Positions 27,901 through 36,050 of a stretch of 64,000 nt of DNA are shown in pieces. Position numbers and translations under genes: made by a program. Numbering within the stretch: position 1 is the stretch's first letter; each line of letters starts with the position of its first letter. Origin of the DNA: CAYVTD01 sp964454445 (lineage in GTDB: Bacteria > Bacteroidota > Ignavibacteria > Kapaibacteriales > UBA2268). Under the pieces are notes generated by a model. That model was not told where the DNA came from, searched no databases, and saw nothing but the letters and a program-made list of their open reading frames with translations. The stretch covers positions 1 to 64,000 of the forward strand of contig CAYVTD010000001.1 in assembly GCA_964454445.1 (NCBI GenBank), in the 5' to 3' direction.

Positions 27901-29611
27901 GGGGATTTTCGACAAATTGCACGTTGCTGAACACAATATCCGTCTTGTCAGGGACAATGAATAACACATTGTAAGCCCTTCCATCGCCCACCAAAAAAGT
28001 GCTTTTTATACCCGCTACGTTCTCAAATTTTTGCTCGACGATTCTGGGAGCTACAGTTTGTCCTTTGCTATTTTTATAAATATCTTTAATTCTGTCAACA
28101 ATCTGATAATGTCCGCTTTCATCTTTTTGAAAGACATCACCAGTTGCCAGCCAATAATCACCTCCATCTTCGTCGGGATAGGGTATAATATCGCCAGGAC
28201 CTTTGTCATCAAGATAGCGTGCAATATAATGACCTTTAATAAAAAGTTCGTTGTTATTGCCAAATTTCAATTCAACACCAGGCAACGGTTTTCCTGTCGA
28301 ATTGTCTTTATAATCGCCTGGAGGAGTCATCGTAATGCCTCCGGTAGCTTCGGTCATACCAAAACCAGAGCAAAGGTGCACTCCATTGCGTTGGAAAAAT
28401 TTGAAGATCTTCGGGTCGAGCCAGCCCGCGGCTGACAGTCCCCACCGGAGATTATTACCAATAATTTCCCGAATTTTCAATCTAATTACCTCCTCATCAT
28501 TGTCGTTTGCCGTTACTTCAACACATTTTTCGTAAAGTTGCACCCACCTGACCGGAACGCTAATAAAAACAGAGGGGCTAATTTTGGGAAATATGTTTAA
28601 AAGAGTATGACTCGAGGGATTGCCGGCAAAAACATAAGTTCCCCGCCAATATATCGAACCAAGCAATTCGAGGAAACGCCCGAAAGTATGGAACAATGGC
28701 AGATAGCACAACTGCACCTCGCCTCCACCTACAAATGGCACTGCCGCCGAGCGGGCATAGCGCTTGGTAATTAAGTTATAAATGGAAAAAGATACCCCCT
28801 TGGGCATACCTGTGCTGCCGGAAGTAAACATCGTTGTTGCCACTTCGTTGATTGAAAAAGGCTTTCTTTGCTCGAGAATCTGATCGATTTCTTTAGAGTT
28901 AAACCTTTTTGGATAAGATGATAGATAGAATAAATCAGCATACTCTTCTTCGAGATATTCGCCTAAATAGAATATTTTATATTTCGATACACACTTTTCT
29001 CGCAATTTGAGCAATGAGTTTAACCGTGATTCACTATCTACCACCACTATATTGATTTTTAAAAGATTAAAAATATATTCGAAGATTTCGTCAGTAAAAT
29101 GCACATTCAAAGGAGTATCGAAAATGTCATACATAAGGCAGGCGAGGTCGCAACAAGCACTATCCAGGCTGTTTTCTGATACTATGGAAACACGTGGCGA
29201 CGATTCGACTGAAAAAAACGAAGAGGCTATTTCTTTTGTCTTCCAATCAATTTGTTTGTATGTCCAGTCTGCCTTGTCGTCGCCTGTTAAATCAGTAAAC
29301 AGCGTTTGTAATGTTAATTCTTCGCATCTATCTCGAAATAATTGCAGCAATGTATAGTTTCCATGCCTAATGAATTTGTAAGTGGTTTCTGCCCATCTGT
29401 TTAAAATATCAGCTTCATTTAAGCTCATCAAAAACTCTGACCTTGAGCTAAGCCTCAGATATTTGTGCATAGCTTTCTGCCCTAATTCATCATATAAATT
29501 ATTAACAATGATGTCCTCAGCGGCACATACTATCTTGAAAGAAATATCCGGATTTGGTTCGTTGTATTCCAACTCAGCCAACAATTCTACCATTATTTTA
29601 TCTTGCTGCAT
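24998..29611 (-). CDS. Giant adenylate-forming enzyme / GNAT fusion protein (1537 aa)
   Basis: Multidomain cytoplasmic protein. Residues about 100-660 form an acyl-CoA-synthetase-like adenylation domain: P-loop TSGSTGMPKG (263-272), GFGMTEATGG (about 412-421), LATGDVFQKD and RIKDIYKNSKGQ hinge region, and a C-terminal LTPKGSFIRK with the candidate catalytic Lys. Residues about 745-970 are helical and HEAT-like. About 1000-1250 is an unfamiliar region; GGAAFNQLYRVSVN and ILPGLVSPSNVSV recall a degenerate kinase-like fold (inference). About 1400-1537 is a GNAT acetyltransferase domain with EAFKGRGIARSMLESFF (acetyl-CoA loop) and DFYGKLGF. Function is unknown; activation of a carboxylic acid coupled to acyl or acetyl transfer is possible. 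It stands alone with a long upstream gap of 154 bases. Confidence 0.8.
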   Translation of the reverse strand: MQQDKIMVELLAELEYNEPNPDISFKIVCAAEDIIVNNLYDELGQKAMHKYLRLSSRSEFLMSLNEADILNRWAETTYKFIRHGNYTLLQLFRDRCEELTLQTLFTDLTGDDKADWTYKQIDWKTKEIASSFFSVESSPRVSIVSENSLDSACCDLACLMYDIFDTPLNVHFTDEIFEYIFNLLKINIVVVDSESRLNSLLKLREKCVSKYKIFYLGEYLEEEYADLFYLSSYPKRFNSKEIDQILEQRKPFSINEVATTMFTSGSTGMPKGVSFSIYNLITKRYARSAAVPFVGGGEVQLCYLPLFHTFGRFLELLGSIYWRGTYVFAGNPSSHTLLNIFPKISPSVFISVPVRWVQLYEKCVEVTANDNDEEVIRLKIREIIGNNLRWGLSAAGWLDPKIFKFFQRNGVHLCSGFGMTEATGGITMTPPGDYKDNSTGKPLPGVELKFGNNNELFIKGHYIARYLDDKGPGDIIPYPDEDGGDYWLATGDVFQKDESGHYQIVDRIKDIYKNSKGQTVAPRIVEQKFENVAGIKSTFLVGDGRAYNVLFIVPDKTDIVFSNVQFVENPRLYFSRIIDEANKTLAPYERVVNFMLLDRDFSLDKGELTPKGSFIRKNIENNFEQQIKELYVSNYITLASEEVKINIPRWFFRDLGVLLDEIIIENGFLKNTRNNKSIHFVRKDERKYIIGSLEYSFHKELPIDLGEFALQPFLWVGNPELVEFAPCKEGWDSPMENVSEQVLLPKERTTEYLNKSFQRVKSIKNERLAEINSVITTSLFSDDTSALEAVEIMSVWLEAGSLSNVRHSDLIKSRLESLAYHPNEDVRCLAYRILLLDSSTHDYIKHFPQFVESGLTFLNEESIEIISQTKLERRRLESLRKRLAIYRKTLTWPADELRRNQFEQVFQLLVNFVKHHTNYYSSVRAELSSWILHRKDPYLSRVAQEYFNELAEFYEKKLKTELPQLSKEQWDRILIFDDDFSPLEIDKIREVLIGTTFLEQSIILAFDQWDFNLTQIIEDGVWIMKIGGAAFNQLYRVSVNTKDKHFDLQIIVRDKLDTLRQIDTIFRLVSIAGYPFGVKVLPKLGCCRPELDARSMIYVNELTLWDKLREMASRQASGRYLPKKSDFRKLYIEGMTAVIRAWSYSNKTILPGLVSPSNVSVPEIDYMETSTIRSLAGWQEYTGPLDFLKTLCKNFFERAVMSYPRFKSFLQPEWIFDACMEALEPDSAYTFFDELKGELEKSDFLYFGKSMLQVLCDYVENRKSHYYQPINLLNAIQRYEDWEKLNTQATEQAKEDMIVELYRLYRLYRFPRIVRYDLFRQTYFKNLDIDASTAFDKLLMEMSKDLSKPATRLYELSELQSRLYSAANKQLFTRMVFPKSEVNQEIDFMKIGKREKEVVLLRSYLKDRYSEEFTFRESVEPAEIGWLFRIFLQEKYPKTISRNDRFYVVIDKTDRIIGGLCYKVISPTTILLDGTVISEAFKGRGIARSMLESFFDNMESQGVEVIKTHFYLRDFYGKLGFTVDKSWGAIVKFLKKE

Positions 29612-29707
29612 AATCCTTTCCTTTCACTTGTTTTTCATAAGTTTCTTTTTAATAACCAATAAATTACTAAATTAATTTAATAAAAAACGAACACTTTATG
29701 CAAAAAA

Positions 29708-29737
29708 AAGAAACTCCTAATCGCATAGGAGTTTCTT
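29708..29737 (-). terminator. Intrinsic terminator of the PD40-OmpA gene
   Basis: Inverted repeat with 11-base arms (29708-29718 and 29727-29737) and an 8-base loop. Read on the minus strand, it follows the OmpA-family stop by 28 bases and is trailed by a run of T (the A-run at 29702-29709 on the plus strand), the classic intrinsic terminator layout. Confidence 0.8.
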
Positions 29738-29765
29738 ATAAAAATGTAACTATACTTAACAAATA

Positions 29766-32468
29766 CTATTCATAAGCTTCCACAGGGGTTCTTATGATAA
29801 CTTGGACAGTACGATTATAAAAACGTCCTTCGGGCAGATCATTGTTGAACAATGGTTCGTCTTCGCCAACGGCTTCGAGTTCGAGAAGACCAAACTGGCT
29901 CTTGGTGGCTTTCCTAATGCCTGCTTCAACTGTTTTCGAACGTCTTTCCGAGAGTTTCTTGTTATGGTCGTAAAGTCCGACAACATCGGTATGACCAATA
30001 ACTTTCACTTTAGAAGAAGGTTTAATTCTTTCATAAACATAATCGTTCATAATCTTTTCGTTGAGTGGACCAGCATCGGCGCGGTCAAATGGAAAAAGAA
30101 TCAGTGAGTAGCGCTCCATAGTTGAATCTTTTGTCATATCGACTTTTTTAATTTCTGTGCTAACTTGCTTCACTGGAATTGTAATCAAATCAGATTCGCA
30201 CTCGGCGCCCGTTCTTGTTGTAACAATGAGCTTAGCAGTATAAGATTCTTCGTTTTGTGGATAACCGAGTCCCTCTTCGGCATCTTTTTCTCTCCAATCC
30301 CATTGTTTTTTAGCATCTACTGTGCCAACTCCTGTTAATACATTCCAGGGCTTTCCGCCTTTGAAAATTTCAATTCTGCGCTTGACTACCAAAGCATCTT
30401 CGATACCATTTTTCATTGTAAAGTTCATTGTAACAGGTTGGGGTTGTTTCTTCGGGTCTTTCTCAAACACAGGCTTGCTTACTTCCCAATCCTTGCAAAT
30501 CAACTCGACACGGCGATTCTCGGTAATACCAAGCGAATCTTTGAGGTTGGAGACCACAAGCGGTTTATCGCGAAAAGTAAGTTTCATACGATTTTCTGGG
30601 ATTTCCCAAACATCTCTTAAGTAATTATATACATTTGTGGCGCGTTCCTTTGAGAGATTTGGGCGCTTTTCACCCGGCTCAGTGCCGTCGTTGCAACCAA
30701 CTATTTCTAGATGAGATCCTGTATTCTTTGTTAGGCGATATCCATAGATATTCAAGATATGATAGTATTTATCGAGAGTTCCGCCGGGGATCGTTGTGTC
30801 GGCAAAGCTTGTCTTAAACTCAGAATTTTTGTCTTTAAATAATTTATACCTTTTTGGGATTTCAGAGCTACCTAAATCAAAAAACACATAGTTGAGCAAT
30901 GGATAAATCTCCCAAGTTTGTATTTCCTCCATAACCAAGCCTCGGAAATCTGCCAATGCTGGTTGGGTAATTTTCATTCTATTTATGTAATTGGCTTCGT
31001 CAATTATTGAGCCAAGTACAGGTTGCTGACCAAGAGTAAGAGTAACATGGATAACAGAGTCAGCTTTGCCTGCCTGGCTGGTTTCTTCGGTTTTTGCTGG
31101 GCGATAAACCCTTTGTGATTTTGAAGTTTTGCCATATTTTGCATTGAAAGCTGTTATCTCGAAATCTATGAATTTTATTGAGTCTTTGGGATTGCCATAG
31201 TCAGGGTTAGTAACAATAATTTCAAATTCTGTATGCTCTAAGTCGAGAGAATCCGCCATTATTCTGCCTGTAATCGGGTTCTTAATTGTAATATGCGAAG
31301 GAATATTCTCGCCAGAGCATTTATCGACTACCATACCCTTGACAATAACTGTCTTGTAAAAAGAAGGCACAAAAGCCATTAGAATGTCTAATTGACCTTG
31401 GTATCCGGGGAGGTCTCTTCTGTCTGAGGAGAAATAGATAATGTCTGCCGAAGCTGGTAAAGTAATGAACTGTTCTTTACCTTTCGTGTTGATTGGTTCA
31501 CCTAAATTCTCTGGCTTTGACCAAGTATTCTTATCGGAATCAAATCTGGTAACATAAAAGTCCAAGCTTCCATAATTTGGCACATGGCCATCAGAAGCAA
31601 AAAACAATGTCTGGTTGTCGGCGGCAATGAAAGGCGAACAGTCAGATCCCTTCGTGTTTATTGCCTCAAGATTTTTAGCGGGCAACCATTCATCCATTTC
31701 AAAATCGTAATCAGAATACCAAATATCATAGTTAGATGTTTTTAATTGACCATCAGAATTTGGTCCTTTCCTAGTCGAAACAAAATATATTCTCGATTGG
31801 TCAGGAGCAATAGATGGTTGTGATTCGAATGCATCGGTGTTCACATTTCTACCTAAATTAGTAGGTCTGCCCCATTTATCACCTTCTATGACAGTCTTGT
31901 ATATATCACAATCGCCAAAGCCATCAGGCCTTTCACAACCAGTGAAATATAATGTTTGGAGGTCAGCAGCAATCGAGGCGGCGCCTTCGTTTTTGTATGT
32001 GTTCACTCCCTGATTACCAAGATTAGTAGTTGTATCGATGTTGTATGGTGTAAAGAAAACAGTATCGAGTCGCTCCTGCTTTCTTGCCGCCCAGAAATCA
32101 TGTGAAGGCTTGCCATCACCATCATATATTTTGCTCCCTACCCTGTTGGACACAAAAAACAGTATCCTGCCATCGGCACTGATAGTTGGGGCATAATCCA
32201 AACCAGGATGATTGACAACCGGACCGAGATTGATAATCCGAATATTTTTATTATCTATAATTCCACTGCTGCTCTGAGGTGCAGGCTTTTCTGCTCCTGA
32301 AAAAATCTCTGCAGCCATCAAGAAAAATGTGTTGCCGGAGCTTTCTATTGCTTCATTCGCTTGATCATTGCCTCCGCTCCTGTCTCCGGTCGCTGAAAAT
32401 GCTGTTAAAGTGTGCACAATACACAATATTGTCATAATTGTTAGAAAACGAGTCAAAAATCTTTTCAT
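29766..32468 (-). CDS. PD40-repeat OmpA-family envelope protein with two OmpA-like domains
   Basis: About 900-residue exported protein. I prefer the ATG at 32468 because MKRFLTRFLTIMTILCIV gives a normal signal peptide; ATG 32483 adds five residues. A PD40/WD40-like propeller follows (about 65-360, with repeats such as GADFAPTISADGRILFFVSNR-like words, SQPSIAPDQSRIYFVST, CSPFIAADNQTLFFASDG). A carboxypeptidase-regulatory-like segment (about 375-470) precedes a first OmpA-like domain (about 540-680, LSKERATNVYNYL and NRRVELI) and a second one at the C-terminus (about 790-895, VIGHTDVVG, LSERRSKTV, NRTVQVI). It should anchor the outer membrane to peptidoglycan. Two OmpA domains in one chain is less usual. 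Confidence 0.88.
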   Translation of the reverse strand: MKRFLTRFLTIMTILCIVHTLTAFSATGDRSGGNDQANEAIESSGNTFFLMAAEIFSGAEKPAPQSSSGIIDNKNIRIINLGPVVNHPGLDYAPTISADGRILFFVSNRVGSKIYDGDGKPSHDFWAARKQERLDTVFFTPYNIDTTTNLGNQGVNTYKNEGAASIAADLQTLYFTGCERPDGFGDCDIYKTVIEGDKWGRPTNLGRNVNTDAFESQPSIAPDQSRIYFVSTRKGPNSDGQLKTSNYDIWYSDYDFEMDEWLPAKNLEAINTKGSDCSPFIAADNQTLFFASDGHVPNYGSLDFYVTRFDSDKNTWSKPENLGEPINTKGKEQFITLPASADIIYFSSDRRDLPGYQGQLDILMAFVPSFYKTVIVKGMVVDKCSGENIPSHITIKNPITGRIMADSLDLEHTEFEIIVTNPDYGNPKDSIKFIDFEITAFNAKYGKTSKSQRVYRPAKTEETSQAGKADSVIHVTLTLGQQPVLGSIIDEANYINRMKITQPALADFRGLVMEEIQTWEIYPLLNYVFFDLGSSEIPKRYKLFKDKNSEFKTSFADTTIPGGTLDKYYHILNIYGYRLTKNTGSHLEIVGCNDGTEPGEKRPNLSKERATNVYNYLRDVWEIPENRMKLTFRDKPLVVSNLKDSLGITENRRVELICKDWEVSKPVFEKDPKKQPQPVTMNFTMKNGIEDALVVKRRIEIFKGGKPWNVLTGVGTVDAKKQWDWREKDAEEGLGYPQNEESYTAKLIVTTRTGAECESDLITIPVKQVSTEIKKVDMTKDSTMERYSLILFPFDRADAGPLNEKIMNDYVYERIKPSSKVKVIGHTDVVGLYDHNKKLSERRSKTVEAGIRKATKSQFGLLELEAVGEDEPLFNNDLPEGRFYNRTVQVIIRTPVEAYE

Positions 32469-32483
32469 AATGCTTCTACCCAT

Positions 32484-32831
32484 AAATTTAATAATAGTGT
32501 ACTTATTGTTTATAATTGCTTGTTGTAATCTTATATATATATCAATTACATAACTTTACTCGTTTATTTTCTTAACTACTTTTTATTTCTATTCTTTTAA
32601 TAAAAGCTAAGATAATAAAAAAATATTTTAGAATAAAAATTTAAAATTAAAATATCAAATTCATTATACTAAATTAGCTAAAAATACTATTAATCTATAT
32701 TGTGTAAAATTTTCTTTACACAATTTAACTCAAATAATTAAAATGAACAAATTATTATTTATTATCTGCTTTTTTATATTTATATCTTCCTTGTATCCAT
32801 AATATATGATTTATCTGCTATTAAATGCAGC
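32484..32831. other. AT-rich spacer between OmpA-family and barrel genes
   Basis: About 350 bases, very AT-rich, with no supported gene. It contains one clear inverted repeat, TTGTGTAAA at 32700-32708 and TTTACACAA at 32715-32723 with a 6-base spacer, preceded by TATATTGTG-like sequence. This could be an operator or promoter element of the OmpA-family gene. A 19-codon signal-peptide-like ORF at 32743-32802 is too short to support. Confidence 0.35.
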
Positions 32832-33737
32832 TTATTCCAATTCTATGTTAATTATAAAAGATATATTAAAATCCCTTGCTAACTGACTACCATTGTAAAA
32901 AGCATAAATAGGATAATCCACAGCAGCAGTTAGCGTTATCAAACCCAAAGAATAACTGACTTGTGGAGATACAACAAGTATATTTCCTCCAGAGTCACAT
33001 ATTTTACTGCCTTCGAAGTTGTCTTTCATCCGATGCTCGTCACTTAGCTCAAGCGCTCCACTGAAATTCTCAAAAAATGGCTTTACTAAAAAAACCGAAT
33101 TAACAAACGAATATCCATACCGATATGTCTCACTATTTTTGGTATTTAGTTCAGCCCTGCCAAAATAGATTAAAGATAAACCTACTTGCTCGAAACCTTT
33201 GAAAAAAAATGCCTGCAAGTTAACTCCATAAGCACCTGTTGATGGTCTGATGTGCTGAGGTTGCGATTTTGCTTTGTCAGACATTGGCAATCTGGCACCT
33301 AGACCAAATGTGATTTCAACACTATTTTCAAAATCATAGAAAATATTGTATTTGCCGCTTAATGACAAGTATGATGGACCTCTTGCTATGTGCTCAGTCT
33401 CGTATATTCTTTGAGTTTTATTAAAGAAATAGCCGAAATCAGCTTCTAAAGTAAACTTACGTGTTAAGCCATAAGCCACATTTATACCCGAAAAATCACT
33501 CGAAAAGCTTTCAATTGGACCTTTGCCTTGATTGATATCACCTTTGAAATAGTCGCTACCCTGACTATGCGAATAATAAGCAAATATTCTAAAATTGCCT
33601 GTACGCACAACTCCAACGTTGGCAGAGCCTGCGACGGGCGCCAATCCTCCTGCTGAAGCACCGACACCACAACCACATTGAGAAAAAGACTCGATAGTTA
33701 ATAAAATGAATAGGATACAAGCAAGCGTTGTTTTCAT
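32832..33737 (-). CDS. Outer-membrane beta-barrel protein with CGCG motif
   Basis: 301-residue exported protein. A signal peptide (about 1-19, ending SFSQ) is followed by the cysteine-bearing motif CGCGVGASAGGLAP, then a run of amphipathic strands (for example FRIFAYYSHSQG, FTLEADFGYFF, YLSLSGKYNIFYDF, VEITFGLGARLP) consistent with a porin-like barrel of about 12 strands ending FNISFIINIELE. The CGCG at the mature N-terminus could bind a metal or form a lipid or disulfide link; lipidation is unlikely, since no lipobox Leu precedes the Cys. No named family is recognised. The gene is transcribed toward the OmpA-family gene but 350 bases away. Confidence 0.65.
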   Translation of the reverse strand: MKTTLACILFILLTIESFSQCGCGVGASAGGLAPVAGSANVGVVRTGNFRIFAYYSHSQGSDYFKGDINQGKGPIESFSSDFSGINVAYGLTRKFTLEADFGYFFNKTQRIYETEHIARGPSYLSLSGKYNIFYDFENSVEITFGLGARLPMSDKAKSQPQHIRPSTGAYGVNLQAFFFKGFEQVGLSLIYFGRAELNTKNSETYRYGYSFVNSVFLVKPFFENFSGALELSDEHRMKDNFEGSKICDSGGNILVVSPQVSYSLGLITLTAAVDYPIYAFYNGSQLARDFNISFIINIELE

Positions 33738-33850
33738 TTTCTTAAATGTAAATTTTCATTTTTCAAATAAAGTAAATTACAAAATAAATTAGATGTGTCC
33801 ATTATTTATTGTTGGTAAACTATGAAAAATGCCTTTTTTTGTTGCTAAAT

Positions 33851-33870
33851 ATCACAAATTTTTTTGTGAT
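33851..33870. promoter_or_regulatory. Palindrome upstream of the receiver-kinase operon
   Basis: ATCACAAA (33851-33858), four T, TTTGTGAT (33863-33870): a perfect 8-base inverted repeat, 65 bases before ATG 33936 and within the divergent region. It could be an operator for a dimeric regulator. No matching site was seen elsewhere in the window. Confidence 0.35.
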
Positions 33871-33935
33871 TCGATGAAAATTCTTTAATATTGAATTTTC
33901 TAGAATTAAATGAAAATAATTAGTTAATGTAAAAA

Positions 33936-36050
33936 ATGAATAAAGAAACACAAGCTCAGCACATATCGCATATAGTTCACACTGATAACAATAACATTTT
34001 ATTTGAGAATAATCTTAATACTAAAAAGGCAATAATCGAAGAATTAGATAATGAGATAAATGGCAAAGACAAACCAGGTAATTTGCTCATTGTTGACGAT
34101 AACGAGCGAATGGTCAAACTCATAACTCGCTATTTGCAAGCAGACGGTTACACTATCGATAGTGCGTATGACGGGGTAACTGCATTAGAAAAAATTGAAA
34201 AAAGAACCGGCTACGACTTGGTGATACTCGATATTATGATGCCATATATTGATGGATATAATGTTTGCAGGAGATTGCGCCAAATCTATTCACTTTATGA
34301 ATTGCCTGTAATATTCCTAACAGCCAAAAACGAAACAAGCGATATTGTTGCTGGCTTCGAGGCGGGAGGCAATGATTTCATTATTAAACCTTTCAACGGC
34401 GAAGAGTTTCGCGCTCGCGCCAAAAACTTAATTTCACTTAAAAAGCTTACTCAAGCCAACATCGACCTCAACCAAATAATGCAAATGAAAAATCAATATC
34501 TTGCTCAATTACAATCGGAAATTGACGTTAGGAAAAAAACTGAGCAAGAATTGATAGCCGCCAAAGAAGCCGCAGAAAAGGCAAATAGATTTAAAAGTGA
34601 GTTCGTTGCCAATATGTCCCACGAAATCCGTACACCAATGAACTCCATTCTCGGTTTCAGCGAGATCTTGCAAACAAGGATTAACGAGCCCAAACTTAAA
34701 GAATTTTTAAATGCTATTATTACAAGCGGAAAAAATTTGCTTACTTTGATTAACGATATTCTTGACATCTCAAAGATTGAAGCAGACAGAATTGAGTTAG
34801 AATACGAACCAGTCGAACTTCGCCAAGTTTTTAAAGATATTCAACAGATTTTTTCTTTAAAAGCAAAAAGCAAAGGTCTCGACATTAATTTGAATATCGA
34901 CAAACAACTGCCTGATTATCTTCTGCTCGATGAGGCACGCATTCGACAGATTCTGCTCAATCTTGTCGGCAATGCTGTAAAGTTTACTGATAAAGGAGAA
35001 ATTAATATTTCTTGCAAAGTCTCTTCTTTTTTAGATAATAATGATAGAATTTCTCTTGAAATGAAAGTTAGCGACACTGGCATTGGCATACCAGACAGCC
35101 AAAAAGAGCTTATTTTTGAAGCATTCAAGCAACAAGAGGGGCAATCTGTTAAGGCTTATGGCGGCACAGGTTTGGGCTTGACAATTACTAAAAGGCTCGT
35201 TGAAATGATGGGTGGCTCTGTTTACGTTGAAAGTATTCAAGGTGAAGGCAGCACATTTGTTCTATACTTTCCTGAAGTTAAAATAAGCGAGCAAAAAGAG
35301 TTGGCAATAGAACCTGAAGACAATTTGAATAACATCACATTCAAAAAATCATTGATTTTGCTTGTCGATGATGTCGCTAACAACAGACTGCTTGTTAAAG
35401 AATTTCTCGACGGCTCAGGTGTAAGTATAATTGAAGCTGAAAACGGGAAAGAAGCCATCGAAAAAGCAGAAATTTACAAGCCAGATCTAATCCTAATGGA
35501 TATGAAAATGCCAGAAATAGACGGATTCGAGGCTACCAAGGCAATTAGAAATAACCCTGAAATCAATAATACAATTATCATTGGGCTTACAGCCTTTGCA
35601 ATGGTTTCAGACGAGGAAAGAATTCTAAAAGCTGGGCTTCAGGGCAATTTACGCAAACCGATTGTAAAAAAAGAGCTAATAAAACAACTTAGTTTGTTCT
35701 TGCCTTATGATGAAACAGTCAAAAGAGAAGAAGTAAAAATCGACGAGGATATGGAAAAACTTAGCGATGATATTATCAAAATGTTACCCGAAACCATTGC
35801 ACGAATTAGAGTTGAATACGAAGAACTGAAAAAGAGAATATCTCGTTCTATGCGAATAAACAGTGTGAAATCTTTTGCTGAATTCATTTGCGAAGCGAGC
35901 AATGGTAATGGAGAAATTCTCAATTATGGGAAAGCCTTGTCCGACGCCGCCGACAGCTACGACAAACAGCTAATTCAAGCTAAGTTGGACGAATATGAAA
36001 GTTTTATTGATTCATTGGAAAGGATGAAAGACAATGAAAACACTATTTGA
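33936..36050 (+). CDS. REC-HisKA-HATPase-REC hybrid histidine kinase
   Basis: 704-residue cytoplasmic phosphorelay protein. An N-terminal receiver (about 48-165, D99 in VILDIMMP, Lys in FIIKPFN) is joined by a coiled coil to HisKA (about 220-285, H229 in FVANMSHEIRTP), HATPase (about 330-446, with NAVKFTDKG, DTGIGI, GGTGLGLTI) and a second receiver (about 472-590, D522 in LILMDMKMPEIDG, RKPIVKK). The last 110 residues are helical and carry no recognised domain. The layout suggests control of kinase activity by an upstream phospho-signal at the N-terminal REC, then relay through the C-terminal REC. It overlaps the next gene by 17 bases. Confidence 0.93.
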   Translation: MNKETQAQHISHIVHTDNNNILFENNLNTKKAIIEELDNEINGKDKPGNLLIVDDNERMVKLITRYLQADGYTIDSAYDGVTALEKIEKRTGYDLVILDIMMPYIDGYNVCRRLRQIYSLYELPVIFLTAKNETSDIVAGFEAGGNDFIIKPFNGEEFRARAKNLISLKKLTQANIDLNQIMQMKNQYLAQLQSEIDVRKKTEQELIAAKEAAEKANRFKSEFVANMSHEIRTPMNSILGFSEILQTRINEPKLKEFLNAIITSGKNLLTLINDILDISKIEADRIELEYEPVELRQVFKDIQQIFSLKAKSKGLDINLNIDKQLPDYLLLDEARIRQILLNLVGNAVKFTDKGEINISCKVSSFLDNNDRISLEMKVSDTGIGIPDSQKELIFEAFKQQEGQSVKAYGGTGLGLTITKRLVEMMGGSVYVESIQGEGSTFVLYFPEVKISEQKELAIEPEDNLNNITFKKSLILLVDDVANNRLLVKEFLDGSGVSIIEAENGKEAIEKAEIYKPDLILMDMKMPEIDGFEATKAIRNNPEINNTIIIGLTAFAMVSDEERILKAGLQGNLRKPIVKKELIKQLSLFLPYDETVKREEVKIDEDMEKLSDDIIKMLPETIARIRVEYEELKKRISRSMRINSVKSFAEFICEASNGNGEILNYGKALSDAADSYDKQLIQAKLDEYESFIDSLERMKDNENTI

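Noticed and set aside
32743..32802. A 19-codon, signal-peptide-like ORF
   Set aside because: Too short; hydrophobic runs arise easily in this AT-rich spacer.
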